From: Sarcophilus harrisii
Lineage: Eukaryota > Chordata > Mammalia > Dasyuromorphia > Dasyuridae
NCBI RefSeq assembly: GCF_902635505.1
Contig: NC_045427.1
Coordinates: 261,103,922 to 261,167,921 of the forward strand
Length of the DNA: 64,000 bases
Direction: 5' to 3'
Of this stretch, positions 42,861-53,111 are shown one piece after another (position 1 is the stretch's first letter; every line of letters begins with the position of its first letter). The notes below the pieces were generated by a model. It had not been told where the DNA came from and searched no databases. It saw only the letters and a list, made by a program, of their open reading frames with translations. A program made the translations under genes and the position numbers.

Positions 42861-43222
42861 CATCCAACTTCCCACTACAATGCCAGGATTTATGGAGCTT
42901 CAGTATTGTATCATCTTCCTGGCTATGGGGGGTCTCTCTTGCTAGTTCCAGCCTTCTGCCTCAGACCTCCAGAGACCTGCTACCAAGGGAGCTGATTGGC
43001 CCATCTTTGGTTCTCTATTCCTGGGGCTGAGCTGATCTGGTCAGTGAGGGAGTTAGTGAAAACTATGCTCATATCCCATCCAGTCATCCAGTTTATTAGA
43101 GTCTACTTGTTCAAACGTGCTATCTTCTTCACCTTCTGTGAGCACTTCTACCTGCTTCTACCTTTTACTCTATCTCTGGAAACAGTAATCAAATCATTGC
43201 CACTAGGCAGTGTGACAAACTA
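42861..43222 (+). repeat. Left arm of a long imperfect inverted repeat
   Basis: The reverse complement aligns over its length with 43731-44078. Shared blocks include cagtggcaatgatttg-like, gagtaaaaggtagaa and gtttgaacaagtaga. The left arm has about 35 extra bases next to a repeated gatcagctc. The nature of the arms is unknown; they may be two copies of an unclassified repeat. Confidence 0.8.
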
Positions 43223-43284
43223 CTTCCTTATACCTCCACCCCCAATCTGAGGGACTCCCCAGGGCAAAAATCTCTTTGACTGTG

Positions 43285-43530
43285 TCTGCTGTTGTTGTTC
43301 AGCCCAGTTGGTCTACCTCTTCATCACCCCATTTGGGGTTTTCTTGGCAATGGCTTGCAATGGCATACTTCTCCAATTCATTATGCAGTTGAGGAAACAG
43401 GGCTAAATGACTTCCCCAAGGTCACGAAGCTTCTAAGTGTCTGAGGCCAAATTTGAACTTGGGAAGATGAATCTTCCTAAGGTCCTGATCTGCCTCTGGA
43501 TCTGTTGTACCACCTAGCTGCCTCTTTGAT
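43285..43530 (-). mobile_element. RTE-tailed tRNA-like SINE
   Basis: The antisense tail (accccatttggggttttctt), core and head (ttgtaccacctagctgcctc) are present. It sits in the spacer of the inverted repeat. Confidence 0.8.
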
Positions 43531-43574
43531 GGGTCCCCTACTTCCCTCTATATATTGTATAACTCTCTTCTCAG

Positions 43575-43690
43575 AATATAAGGTTCTATCTCTGTCTCTC
43601 TTTTTCTCTCTCACTTTCTCACTTGTGTGTGTGTGTGTTCAACTCACCCATTTTGGATGGACCTGACTTGACTTGCCCAGATCCTGGAAT
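43575..43690 (+). repeat. First copy of a roughly 100-base direct repeat
   Basis: A CT-rich run and TG repeat are followed by ggatggacctgacttgactt and cccagatcctgg. A second copy is at 44640-44745. Confidence 0.8.
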
Positions 43691-43730
43691 TGTTTTATTT
43701 TTTTATCTTTGTATCTTTTGTGGTTTGTCA

Positions 43731-44078
43731 CACTCGGCCCAGTGGCAATGATTTGGTTTCTATTCTCACAGGAAGAGTAAAAGGTAGAAATCAGGTAGAA
43801 GTGCTCATAGAAGATGAAGGAGATAGCATAATGTTTGAACAAGTAGACCCTAGTAAACTGGAAGGCTGGATGGGCTATGAGTGTGATCTGTCATAGCTTT
43901 CACTAACTCACTTACTCACTAGATCAGCTCTCTTGGTGGAAAGTTGGGGACATAGTCTCTGTAGGTCTGAGACAAAATGCTGCTTTTCCTGGAATAAGGA
44001 AGGGAGGCCCTATAGCCGGAGAGACTGATATCTATCTAAACTCCGTTGGTCCTGGCATCCTAGTGGGAATGTGTATGT
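43731..44078 (-). repeat. Right arm of the long imperfect inverted repeat
   Basis: Pairs with 42861-43222 across a 508-base spacer that holds a SINE. It overlaps a 68-codon open frame at 43690-43896. The reverse complement of the left arm has a similar translation around WMGYE, which hints at a once-coding source, but I cannot name it. Confidence 0.8.
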
Positions 44079-44639
44079 TTTTGATATCCTTGATAAATTC
44101 ATGTTAGTTCATTCCTTCATTCTAAGATTTAGCCCTAGTTCCCATCCTATCCATCTTGTCCAGGACAGATAGTAGCAAGGATCACTTTCTGCATTAATAA
44201 TGGATGAGAGAGAAGAGGTAGTAAGCCAATAAACCCAACTTGGCATTCATCAAACAACCAGATTAAGGTGGGAAGAAATTCCACACGTTCCACACTAAAT
44301 TCCATCCTAATTTTTGGTTCCAGACCAGGGACTTCCACTCCCTTCCCTGGGGGAGCACACCCCTTTGGAGAATTTAGAAGAGGTACAGAAAGCACAGTAC
44401 ATTCCTGGGGTGCTAGAACCTAGCATCGGGTGCCAGATTTTTAGTGTTCCATCCCATTTAGCTCATGCGGCAGTTTCCAAGAGATCTCCACGAGAGCCAG
44501 GAATTCCAGGGAGAGGAGGAATTGGAACTGAATGGTTTGGGAAATTGTTTTTCCATCTTCACCAGGGCTACAGATCTTTGCCGTCTGATCAGCAAGACAT
44601 GTCCAAATTTGAGAGAGCCCCCAGATTCCAGTGGGATAG
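44079..44639. other. Unique sequence between the repeat copies
   Basis: No repeat family is recognised. The 148-codon plus frame at 44314-44760 has no domain and ends in the simple CT/TG repeat, so it is not supported as a gene. Confidence 0.35.
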
Positions 44640-44745
44640 GACATGTCTATGTCTCTCTGTCTTTCTGTCTCTCTCTCATTTTCTGTGTGTGTGTAACTCA
44701 CCCACTGCGGATGGACCTGACTTGACTCACCCAGATCCTGGGGAG
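44640..44745 (+). repeat. Second copy of the roughly 100-base direct repeat
   Basis: The same order as at 43575: CT-rich, TG run, aactcacccactgcggatgg, then cctgacttgactcacccaga. It ends a few bases before the motif cluster and CpG island. Confidence 0.8.
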
Positions 44746-44755
44746 AAGGAACCGA

Positions 44756-44803
44756 GCTGAGTCACGTGCCGTGCCTCTGCAATGCAAATTAATGAGTTAA
44801 TTA
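44756..44803. promoter_or_regulatory. Cluster of AP-1/E-box, octamer and homeodomain-like motifs
   Basis: TGAGTCACGTG (44758-44768) merges an AP-1 site with a CACGTG E-box. An exact octamer ATGCAAAT follows at 44782-44789, then taatgagttaatta (44790-44803), which holds TAAT and TTAATTA homeodomain cores. This is the edge of the CpG-rich island. Use as a promoter or enhancer is inferred. Confidence 0.4.
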
Positions 44804-45019
44804 CCATACAGTCAGCAAGGGGGCCGCTCCGCCGAGCCCAGCAGTTCTCTCTGCAAGGCCCGGTTCCTGCCCGGGAGAGCTGGGATTGTTTCCAGCCTGA
44901 AATGCCTCGCTGTCTAGGGTGACAGCGGAAGCCCCCGGCGGGATTTCTCGCTGGCTACTGCGGAGCGAGGCCCGAGGACCGGGCGCCGGGGGAGAGAGCA
45001 GCCGGGTCTCGGAAGCAAG

Positions 45020-45071
45020 ATGAAAGCGCCTGGGCGGGGATACCTCTCCCCCAATGGCTGGTGGCATCCAG
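45020..45071 (+). other. Candidate first coding exon segment
   Basis: ATG at 45020 with A at -3 opens 17 codons plus one base (MKAPGRGYLSPNGWWHP), ending at CCAG with a gtgagg donor at 45072. I recognise no protein. The exon's 5' border is unknown. It could also be 5' UTR sequence or chance. Confidence 0.3.
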
Positions 45072-45221
45072 GTGAGGGGGGCGGAGGGTGGCCTCCTTCC
45101 CTCGGCCTTCCCGCTCCCCAGGGAGAGGGCCAGGAAGAAGAGAAGCCCAACAGAGCTGGGTCCGCCTGCCCGTTTCCTCCGTGGCTTTTCTCTGGTTAAA
45201 TGAACGTGGGCTGTGTCTCAC

Positions 45222-45236
45222 CTGACGCCACACCCT
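45222..45236 (-). other. Candidate minus-strand exon 3' border
   Basis: On the minus strand ggcgtcag is followed by the donor gtgagacac (45213-45221). The exon would extend to higher coordinates within the CpG island. Its start is not defined and no coding frame is claimed. Confidence 0.2.
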
Positions 45237-45680
45237 GAGTCAGACCTCAGCCAGGTGAAGCCAGCACAGTCCAAACACGTAAGCCAGGGTCTTTGCCTCC
45301 CTTCTGCTCCTCTCCCCACTCCCAGCTGTCGCCTCCCACCCTCCTCTCCCGCCGCGCTCCCGCCTCTCCCAAGTTTCTCTGGGACTCAGCACATCTTGGC
45401 AGGTGGGGTTCCCTCCCTCCCTTTTCCCCGGATAATGGGGAAAGCTTATCTTAGCTCGGCTGTGGAGGGGACGGGGAAGTGGAAAAACCCCTATCGCTTG
45501 TCCGTTCTCCCCTCTTGATGACTGACAAGTTTGTCGGATTTCTCCAGCTGGGAGCTGGACTCGGAACTAAGTGCGGTTCATTCTCCTTGGCTCAGGTCCT
45601 TTTGTCCGGGCTGTGAGTGTAGAAGGTGGAGGATTGGGGCGGGGGTGGGGGGTGAAGGGGCGCAGAGGGAGGACGGGAAG

Positions 45681-46145
45681 GAGATTGAGGTTGGGGTGGA
45701 GTGGAGAAAAAAGCTACCTCTGATTATACGGAGAGTAGAGGAGAAAGGAAATATGAGAAGGTGTGCTCAGAAATCTTCCTGAAGGTGTTCTAAGAAAGTA
45801 AAAAATCTGAATTATTTTTTGAGAATGGGAATTTTTCTAATCTTTTCGGGGGCCGAGTTTTACAGAGGCTGAGCACCGGGCTAGGTATTATCAAGGGTTC
45901 TAGATTTCTGTCTTTGCCTTTGAGGAGTGGAGGAAGTGGGGATGTTCTAGTATAGGGAATCAATATGACTATCCGGGAGGCACGTAAGAAGGAATGATTG
46001 GTGGAAATGTATTGGAATTTAACGGGCTATTTCTGGAAAGATATGCACACAAAAGTAAAAGCTATCCCCTTCCTTGATGCCAAGAGTACTAGTAGCTTTC
46101 AGATTGTTGATGGCAGCTTCTGGGCTAACAGAGAGGATCAGAGAA
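45681..46145. other. Unique sequence, nothing recognised
   Basis: Downstream flank of the CpG island, without repeats or exon signals that I can support. Confidence 0.4.
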
Positions 46146-46149
46146 AGCA

Positions 46150-46310
46150 ATGCAAGTGGATTCTGGAGCCAGGGGCCTGGATTCATATCCCACTCCTGAC
46201 TTCCATTTGGTATGAAGTTGGACAAGTCACTTAACCTCCCTGGGCCTCAGTTTTCTCATGTGCCAAATGAAAGAATGGGCTAGATGGCTTCTGAGGTTTC
46301 TTCCAGAGGG
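46150..46310 (+). repeat. MIR SINE
   Basis: The core gaagttggacaagtcactta and the tail gttttctcatgtgccaaatg are well kept. Confidence 0.7.
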
Positions 46311-47377
46311 GGTCTTTGATTTTTGTAATCTGAGGCATTACAACCCATGACTTTATTAGAATACTATTGACCTCTCATTTTGTATACAACATGAAACCCA
46401 CCATCCCCTTTTTCATCCGAGGTGAGATCTGGCAGGGGAAAGTTTGGAATATCCTGGAAGTTGACCAGAGACACAATCTTTGAAAGACATTTGCTATATT
46501 GATCTGCTATTTTTGATCTGTTTCAGCAAACAGCAGCACCTGGATCTTTATTTATTGGGGGATCACTGAATAAGGTCCTATGGTTAAGGACTCTTCCTTA
46601 TGGTTCCAAGATCTTTGAAAGTTCTGTCCACATTGGAGTAAAGAAAGCAAGGAAGAAAAGGAAAGAGGGGAAAAAAGCCAGTAAGTGGTGAGTACAGCTT
46701 TTATATCTGCAAGAGCTTGGGTGGGAAGGGATCTCTCTGGCAGACATCTGAAGAAGGTTATCCCTTCCCTAGATACCGAAGTTCCTTTCTTAGGAATACC
46801 TGGGATTCTTTCTTGCCTTACTAGTCAATTGCCTCTTAGGAACTGGGTGATAATGAGAGAGGGGGTGAGAGGGGAGAAGTAATTCCTTAAAAAAAAAAGT
46901 TCTCATTTCTTCAGCATGGATAGGTATTCATGAGTATTCCTGTAGTAAACAGCCCCATAATCTACCCCACATGCTTGTTCCCCAGCCCCATTACACACAC
47001 CTGGCAGGGGCTGGTGCTTTTTATCAGCTCTGATGTTCATCCCTAGGGTGAAGTGACGTATCCTAGATTAGGGTTCTGAGTTCACAGGTTGAGAAATAAG
47101 ATTGAGAAATTCGCGCTAGCTTGGGTTCTAGAAAGAAGTAGGAGACATTCTCAAGATGATAGATGTCTGGTGACTGGAAGGCTGACCTTCCAGGAAACTG
47201 ATACTTTGGTGACTTAATGCCAACCAAACTGATTAATCTGGTCAAATTCCTTTTATTTAGCCTTTCTCACAGTAAACTAGCAACATCCCTAGAATGCAAG
47301 TTGTATCAATGGCAGGTTTTGTTTCCTTTCTTGTTCTTACTTGACATACCTGGTCCTTTGAGGATTCTCTATTTTTT
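46311..47377. other. Unique sequence, nothing recognised
   Basis: About 1 kb with no recognised repeat and no supported exon. Confidence 0.35.
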
Positions 47378-47560
47378 GTTGTTGTGGTGGTGGTGGTGGT
47401 AGTGGTTGCGGTTGGTTTGTTTTTTGGTTTTGGTTTTTTGTTGGGGCTTTTGTTTGTTTTTATCCTCACTGAATCTCTCAGTTGCATCTTCTTTAAAATG
47501 AAGCTAAAAATACACAATCTACCTCATAGGGCTATTAAAGGTATTTAAAGAGATATTGTA
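47378..47560 (+). repeat. GGT/GTTTT simple repeat followed by MIR tail
   Basis: G/T-only sequence at 47378-47461 includes a GGT array. A MIR tail follows (cagttgcatcttctttaaaa, 47462-47560). Confidence 0.65.
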
Positions 47561-47574
47561 CTTCAGTCAGTAAA

Positions 47575-47647
47575 CCAAGTCTACAAGTGTTTATTAAGCA
47601 TCTAATATTGCCAGACACTTGTGCTAAGTAATGGAGATATTACTACC

Positions 47648-47678
<31 letters not shown>

Positions 47679-47900
47679 AAAAAGGCAAAAGCAAGTGGAA
47701 TATGGGCTGAGTGTGAAGGAGAGCATTCCAGAATCAAAGGGAATGGCCATTGTTGACTATCATGGAGACGGAATATTGTGTTTGAGGGATGGCAATAAGG
47801 CCAGTGTTATTGGACCATAGAGAATATGAAGGATGGTAAAGTATAGGAAGACAGAAAAGATAAGTCATGGCCAGGTTGTGAAGGACTTTAGAATCCTTTC
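47575..47900 (-). mobile_element. L2 3' end and ORF2, with AAAAC repeat
   Basis: The antisense terminus gtgtttattaagcatctaat is followed by an AAAAC array (47648-47683) and antisense ORF2 sequence to about 47900. Confidence 0.65.
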
Positions 47901-47939
47901 ACTTTGTATCTGATGCTCTGCTGGATTTTAATTCCACAG

Positions 47940-48110
47940 AACAATATGCCCCCAACACCCATTTTCCTGCTTCCATTTGTATATGTTCTTTCCCTTTAGA
48001 CTATAAATTCCTTTTTATGAATTGTATCCACAATGCCTGACACATATTAGACACTTAATAAATATTTATTGGGTAGAAAAACAAAAAACAAAAAACAAAA
48101 ACAAAAAAAT
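47940..48110 (+). repeat. L2 tail with CAAAAA tail
   Basis: Sense ctgacacatattagacactt aataaatatttattg is followed by an A-rich CAAAAA repeat (48077-48108). Confidence 0.65.
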
Positions 48111-48169
48111 CCCAAACAGAACTTGTAAATTGCCATGTAAGTGTGAGCCGTGATTATTATTTTCAAGAG

Positions 48170-48660
48170 AGAAATAGTAAACATAGCTCACATTTATAAA
48201 GTGATTTAAGGTTTGTAGAGTGCTTCAATATATTATTTCTTTTTAAGTCCTTCAGCCACCCCCATTTTGTGAAGGAAACTGAAGCTCAGTGAGGTTCAGT
48301 AATTTCTTCTAGGTCCCTAAACTACTAATCATCCACAGAGGGATTAAAACAGAAGGCTTTTTGATGCCAGGTCCAGTACCATCTCCACTCTCTTGAGAAT
48401 TCTAGAACTGTTTGCAAAGGTGAATGTTAAAAACTATTTTTGCAGGTATTTGGTAAATTAAAAATTGATTACAAATGGAAAAATAATCTTAAAATAACTT
48501 TTTAAATGATTAAAGACAACAAAAATAATTCTAGAACTGAAAGGGATCTTAGACATAATTTAATCTAATCCCACTCATTTTAGAGATGAAGAATCTGATG
48601 TCCAGATTTACTTTCATTCACACAACCACTTCAGTGTCTAAGGATTCCAGGGACAAAAGG
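48170..48660 (-). repeat. Two MIR-type pieces around a tiny L1
   Basis: Antisense MIR 48170-48400 (tgaaggaaactgaagctcag) and 48528-48660 (tagagatgaagaatctgatg) flank the L1 insertion at 48411-48526. Confidence 0.65.
48411..48526 (+). mobile_element. 116-base L1 3' end with exact duplication
   Basis: Only the last part of an L1 3' UTR is present (gcaaaggtgaatgttaaaaa and an A-rich tail). Exact flanks aattctagaactg lie at 48398-48410 and 48527-48539. Confidence 0.85.
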
Positions 48661-48764
48661 TTCTGACTTTACAAAGGTTCTGACTGTACAAAAGCCAGTC
48701 CTAATGGGGTTAGATGCTATCCAGCCTAGAGGTAAATAAAGGAACAAGCTTTTGGAATATAAAT

Positions 48765-48960
48765 CTTTGGTAGGAGGTCTAGAAGCCTAGATTTTGCTCC
48801 TGGGTCTACCTGCTGCTTGTTATCAGTGTGAACTTGGGCAAGATAGTTGAACTTGGATTCTTCTCTGCAAAATGGAGGTAATATCCTTACCCCCTGATTG
48901 CTTACTCAGGGGTTTGGGATGTGGAGATCATGAAATGAGAATGTATGAGAACTTCAAAAA
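48765..48960 (+). repeat. MIR-type SINE
   Basis: The core gtgtgaacttgggcaagata and the tail ttcttctctgcaaaatggag are present. Confidence 0.6.
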
Positions 48961-49051
48961 AGAGTGTGGTATTTTTTAAAATATTAAATGTGTAATTAAA
49001 ATATTAACATTGAGCATCAATGTAACCAGTTAAACTTGCTTAATAACTATA

Positions 49052-49285
49052 TTCAATAATAGCTAATGTTTATACAGAGACTACTATGTGGTGGGCCCTA
49101 TGTTAAATGCTTTCCAATTATTGTCTCATTTGATTCTCATGACAACCCTTGGAGGTAGGTGCTACTATTATCCCTATTTTACATATGAAGAAACTGAGGC
49201 AGATAGTGTTGTTAGTTTCTCAGGGTCACATAGCTGAGTGTCTGAAGCCAGATTTGAATTTAGGGTTTCCTGATCATCATGCTGC
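49052..49285 (-). repeat. CORE-SINE, nearly complete
   Basis: The antisense order from agctaatgtttatacagaga through tttacatatgaagaaactga to tttcctgatcatcatgctgc is present. Confidence 0.75.
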
Positions 49286-49289
49286 CTAT

Positions 49290-49670
49290 TTTTAATTAAT
49301 TAGTTCCAATCTATAAAATGTCATTACAGTTTTTACAATCATGGATCTTCACTCCAGTTAAGGCTATAATAAATCCTGTTACATTTGGCTATGAGGGATG
49401 CCTCATACCTTCTTGAAAGGTATTACCTCCAGTTTATCTGGTGACTCTTATGAGACTAGAAAGCAGAGCAGTTCCCTGGCCATTGAGGTTTGCATAAAAA
49501 TCTTTCTTGATTTTGTTGTGTTCTTCAAACTTGACTATTTTAATTACATTATAGCATCCTACTGCATTGATGGCTACAAGGTCTTTGACCACTTTCTAAT
49601 TGTTGGACATCTAGGTTGTTTTGCAATTATATCTAATACTACTATAGAAGTTTTTGGAAAATAACACCTC
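49290..49670 (-). other. Probable very old L1-like remnant
   Basis: 49550-49640 resembles the antisense L1 ORF2 C-terminus (ctaattgttggacatctagg). The rest is unrecognised. The 88-codon plus frame at 49398-49664 reads the antisense strand of this and is not a gene. Confidence 0.3.
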
Positions 49671-49787
49671 CCTCCCCATTTTTGTTTTATTTTGTTATAA
49701 CACTTTGCTTCCTTGGAACTCAGGTTCCTCATCTATATTGATAAGTCTGAACTAGATGGCTTTTGAGGTCTAAGTTATAGTCTAGAC

Positions 49788-49958
49788 CAGGCCTTCTTAA
49801 TCTTTTTCCATTCCCGACTCCTTTTTACCTGAGAATTTTTTTTACGTGATCCCAGGTACACAGATATATAAAACGTATATACAAATCAAACACTTACTGA
49901 TAAATAACTCACCCATTCGGTTACATGATTTCATGAGGTTTATATTTAAGCAGCTATG
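49788..49958 (+). mobile_element. Small non-autonomous hAT-like DNA transposon
   Basis: 171 bases with inverted ends (caggccttcttaa and, reversed, catagctgcttaaa) and 8-base flanks gtctagac and atctagac (7 of 8 equal). It is the same family as 22292-22486 in the opposite orientation. Confidence 0.7.
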
Positions 49959-49989
49959 ATCTAGACCAAGTGATCATAGGATTCTGTGA

Positions 49990-50265
49990 TATGTGGTATT
50001 TTTTTTTTTTTTTGCTTGCTTATGACACAGCACCACCATCATCATCAACAACATCATTATTGTTATTATTATTGCCAAGAGTAATCAGGGTTACTGGAAG
50101 AACCTCTATGTGTGATCATACATAAATATTCCAGTCAAGAGGGGTTTGCACACTTAGCACATACTCAGGGCATAGCCTTTCAGAACCACTGTTTTGATCA
50201 TGTGAACATTTTCAGGGTCATAAAGAGTTAGGCACAATTGAAAAACGACTCAACGATTATTGTTA
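49990..50265. repeat. T run, ATC/ATT simple repeat and SINE tail
   Basis: A T run near 50000 is followed by ATC/ATT trinucleotides (50030-50072). An RTE-type SINE tail at 50215-50265 contains agggtcataaagagttaggc. Confidence 0.55.
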
Positions 50266-50269
50266 TTGC

Positions 50270-50870
50270 CAGAAAGATTCTAACTGGTGGCCCCTTGCTC
50301 ATTCACTTGGTGGGAACAGCTGTGAGTTGCTTACCACAGTAGGTCAAAGCTGCTTTGGAAAGTTAGATGGGGCAAGAGAGATCTGCAGCTTGTTTCCAGC
50401 TTGCTAGAAAAAAGATTCAAGTTCCATAGAACTGATGCTGTGAATCAGAACAAAGGTTGGGATCTTAAGCAAAGCCTTTCAAATAAAAAGAGAGAACTGA
50501 TCTTAGTTTGAGCCCCAGGAGCAAACCCCCAGCCTTGGGTGGCAAGGGAGAGCTCTAAAGTGGTTAACCCTGGGTCAATATTGACTGCATTGTGTTAATC
50601 CCAAATCTTGGCCTCCCAAAAGATGAATGTTGACATAAGAGATTAAATGAGCTTTGTTATCTTCCACAAAGGAATTCTCAGGTCTTGAAGTGACTTGAAT
50701 GGAAAAAAAAATTAGGAAGCCCAAAAGCAAATTGGGAATTTCTCTTGGTCTCCTTAACAAACCAGTTTGAACCATGAGGGGCTCCAAGGCAACTTTCCAT
50801 CTACCTGTGGGCTAAATCACACCGCTTTTAGATACTTTAGTTAACTCATTTTTAAAATAAAAGGATTGTA
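50270..50870. other. Unique sequence, nothing recognised
   Basis: No repeat family or supported exon. It is a candidate for conservation testing only because it is long and repeat-free. Confidence 0.35.
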
Positions 50871-50879
50871 GGATGAGAG

Positions 50880-51045
50880 AAAGATCGCTGGCTCCAGAGT
50901 TAGGATCCAGGTTTAAATCCCACTTCCATCTCTCACTATCTTGGGCAAGTCCTCAAGGCTCTCTGGAACTCAGTTTCCTCTACTAAAGATGAGGGAATAG
51001 ATGGTGATGAGGTCCCTTCCAGCTCAATGATTCCAATGCTTTTTT
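50880..51045 (+). repeat. MIR-type SINE
   Basis: A core near 50940 and gaactcagtttcctctacta are present. Confidence 0.65.
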
Positions 51046-51500
51046 TTTTACATACCGCTGGAAGGCTTAAACTTAACCAGGGCAAGATATGTGAAAGCCT
51101 GTCCTATATTTTAATGAATGAAGTGGGTTCCTTGGAAATCCCATAAAGAATTTAAGATGAAAACAGGGGAAATTCTATCTATGCAAGTTTTTCCTCTGGG
51201 GTATTATTCCCAGAGTTGTAGAAATTGAGGTTGGAGGTCATAGGGCACCCCTAAACATCTTAGGAAAAAATTTTATTCCAAAATCTCTTAAATAGGGTAG
51301 AACAGAAACCTCCTAGGTCAGTGACTTCTATTTATTAAAGTATGTATCATATATATATTTTTAAATAACTCTGAGAGTCAAGTAATATTTCCTTCTTGAC
51401 AACTTCTGGGGATGCTGGAAAGGGCAAGTGAAATCATTCCCATTACCAGTAAGGGGGACCCTAAGGTCTATAAGGGAGATCTGGTGTGACAACTTACCCA
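51046..51500. other. Unique sequence, nothing recognised
   Basis: No repeat family or coding pattern. Confidence 0.4.
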
Positions 51501-51504
51501 TAAC

Positions 51505-51670
51505 CAGTCCTAGAATCAAATCCCCCTCCTCTGAAATGGCCTGTGTGACTTTGGACCCTCAGCCTTCTTAGGTAAATCTCAGTTTTCTTGACTATAAAAT
51601 GAAAGGAATCAGAAAATTCCTCTGAAAAAGGGACCTCTAGGTCCCCTTCCTATTCTAATTCTATGATTTT
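51505..51670 (+). repeat. MIR-type SINE
   Basis: Degraded core; tail tcagttttcttgactataaa and end ttcctattctaattctatga. Confidence 0.55.
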
Positions 51671-51867
51671 TTCAATCACTATAGGAACCTTCAACTCCTT
51701 CATTTCCTACCCTTCTTCTCTCCTAGATCCACATACTCAAATCCCTAATCTTTGTGAGCCTTCAATGATATGGATTGGCACATGGTTTCAACAGGTCAGG
51801 CTTGCCCACAGGTATAAATTGTATGGAAGTAATATAGTTTCCCAGTCATTAGAGTTAAAATAAAATA

Positions 51868-51981
51868 GGCTGTGGTGAGAGGTGGTAAATTCTTCCCTTG
51901 AGAAATGTCTTCAAAGGGAAGCTAGATGAACACTTATTAGGGGTCATAGATGTGTGTGTGTGTGTATGTGTGTGTGTGTGT
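51868..51981 (+). repeat. CR1-type 3' piece and TG microsatellite
   Basis: ggctgtggtgagaggtggta to gctagatgaacacttattag resembles the CR1/L3 3' region (51868-51950). It is followed by a TG run (51951-51981). Confidence 0.5.
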
Positions 51982-52019
51982 ATTGAATTCATAGTTTTAG
52001 ATGTCTTCTTTTAAAATAA

Positions 52020-52200
52020 ATATTTTTATTGATAGCTTTTAAAAAATTTATTTTCCCCATACATATAAAAACATTTTTTGGGGGTTATATATATACATTC
52101 ATTTTTTATATATTTCCTTATGAATCATGTTGGGAGAGAAAAATTAAAACAAATAACTTTTGTTTTTCCATTACCTAGATTTTTTCCCCTGTTTTTCTTC
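52020..52200 (-). mobile_element. L1-like 3' end
   Basis: A T-rich antisense tail is followed by ccttatgaatcatgttggga, which matches the 3' end of the L1 at 33260-34151. Confidence 0.55.
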
Positions 52201-52760
52201 CTCTCCCTTCCACTCAGATTCCTTCCAATCTTCTCTCCTCTGATTCATTCTCACCTAGATGTCTTCGTTAACCTGAATGCTAGGTGTCCATAGGTCTTTG
52301 ATAGATGGGAATGTTTCTCACCCTCTTTTAAAACACTTGGTAATGAACTGTAAGCCTTGGGGATGCTGGTGTCTGGAAACAACCCTGAAAAGATTCTTCT
52401 AGCCATCCTTTTGCTAGGAGCACTTGGCCAGTTTCCAAACCAATTCATCGAGGCTGACTGATGAACTATAAAAGTCACATGACTGACTTTTAAACAAATA
52501 GACCAGAATGAATACCTGAAGACATGCACTACTCTCTCTCTCTTCAGTCATTACCTGAGGAGCCCAAATATTTACTTCAATCCTATTCTCAGTGCTCAAA
52601 ACTGTTTTGGATTCTCTTTGAGAAATGCCTTTGGAGCCCCATGCATGCTTTTTAAAAACTAACTTGAGAAATGAGAAATGTGTTTTATATATTTTTTTAA
52701 ATAGCCAAAGATCAAAAGGAAGCAAATCACTTGGAAAATTTGAGGGGAGAGCACTAACAT
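52201..52760. other. Unique sequence, nothing recognised
   Basis: Minus frames here (52251-52529, 52414-52725) have no domains. Confidence 0.35.
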
Positions 52761-52764
52761 CTAG

Positions 52765-53010
52765 GCATTAGGGAAGGTTTCAAGGTAGAAGCAATTATCT
52801 GCACTGAGCTTTAAAGAACTGGAAGGTAAGAATTCAGAAAGGTATAAAAGGAGTAGACATGTAGCAGTGTGATTAAAGGGAAGAGAAGTGAAGGATGCGA
52901 TGTTGGGGAGTAGAAGCTTCTCTGAACCTTGGGTTCTCTTACATGTAAAATGAGAGGGTTGGGTTAGCTTCCAGCCCCATAGCTCAGGTTGTATGATCCT
53001 AAGACTAAAG
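52765..53010. repeat. L2 fragment (minus) then MIR tail (plus)
   Basis: The antisense L2 segment 52765-52890 (gcactgagctttaaagaact) resembles 56410-56560. A MIR tail follows (gttctcttacatgtaaaatg, 52905-53010). Confidence 0.6.
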
Positions 53011-53111
53011 AATGAAGTGGGTGACTGAGCACAGTGATACTGTTTGGAGTCCAAAAGAATGACTCATAACTATAGGTAAAGAGACTCATTTTCTCATGTG
53101 GCTTGGAAACA

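Larger units (their letters stand above)
44815..45680. promoter_or_regulatory. CpG-rich island, probable promoter
   Basis: The stretch is clearly richer in GC and CpG than any other part of the window (for example 44817-45010 and 45340-45370), and no interspersed repeat is seen in it. It contains a plus-strand ATG followed by a good splice donor (45020-45072) and a minus-strand donor at 45217-45222. A bidirectional or single promoter is plausible. Confidence 0.55.

Noticed and set aside
44314-44760. 148-codon plus-strand frame upstream of the CpG island
   Set aside because: It overlaps other open frames, runs into CT/TG simple repeat and shows no recognisable domain.
49398-49664. 88-codon plus-strand frame
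   Set aside because: It appears to read the antisense strand of an old L1-like ORF2 remnant.
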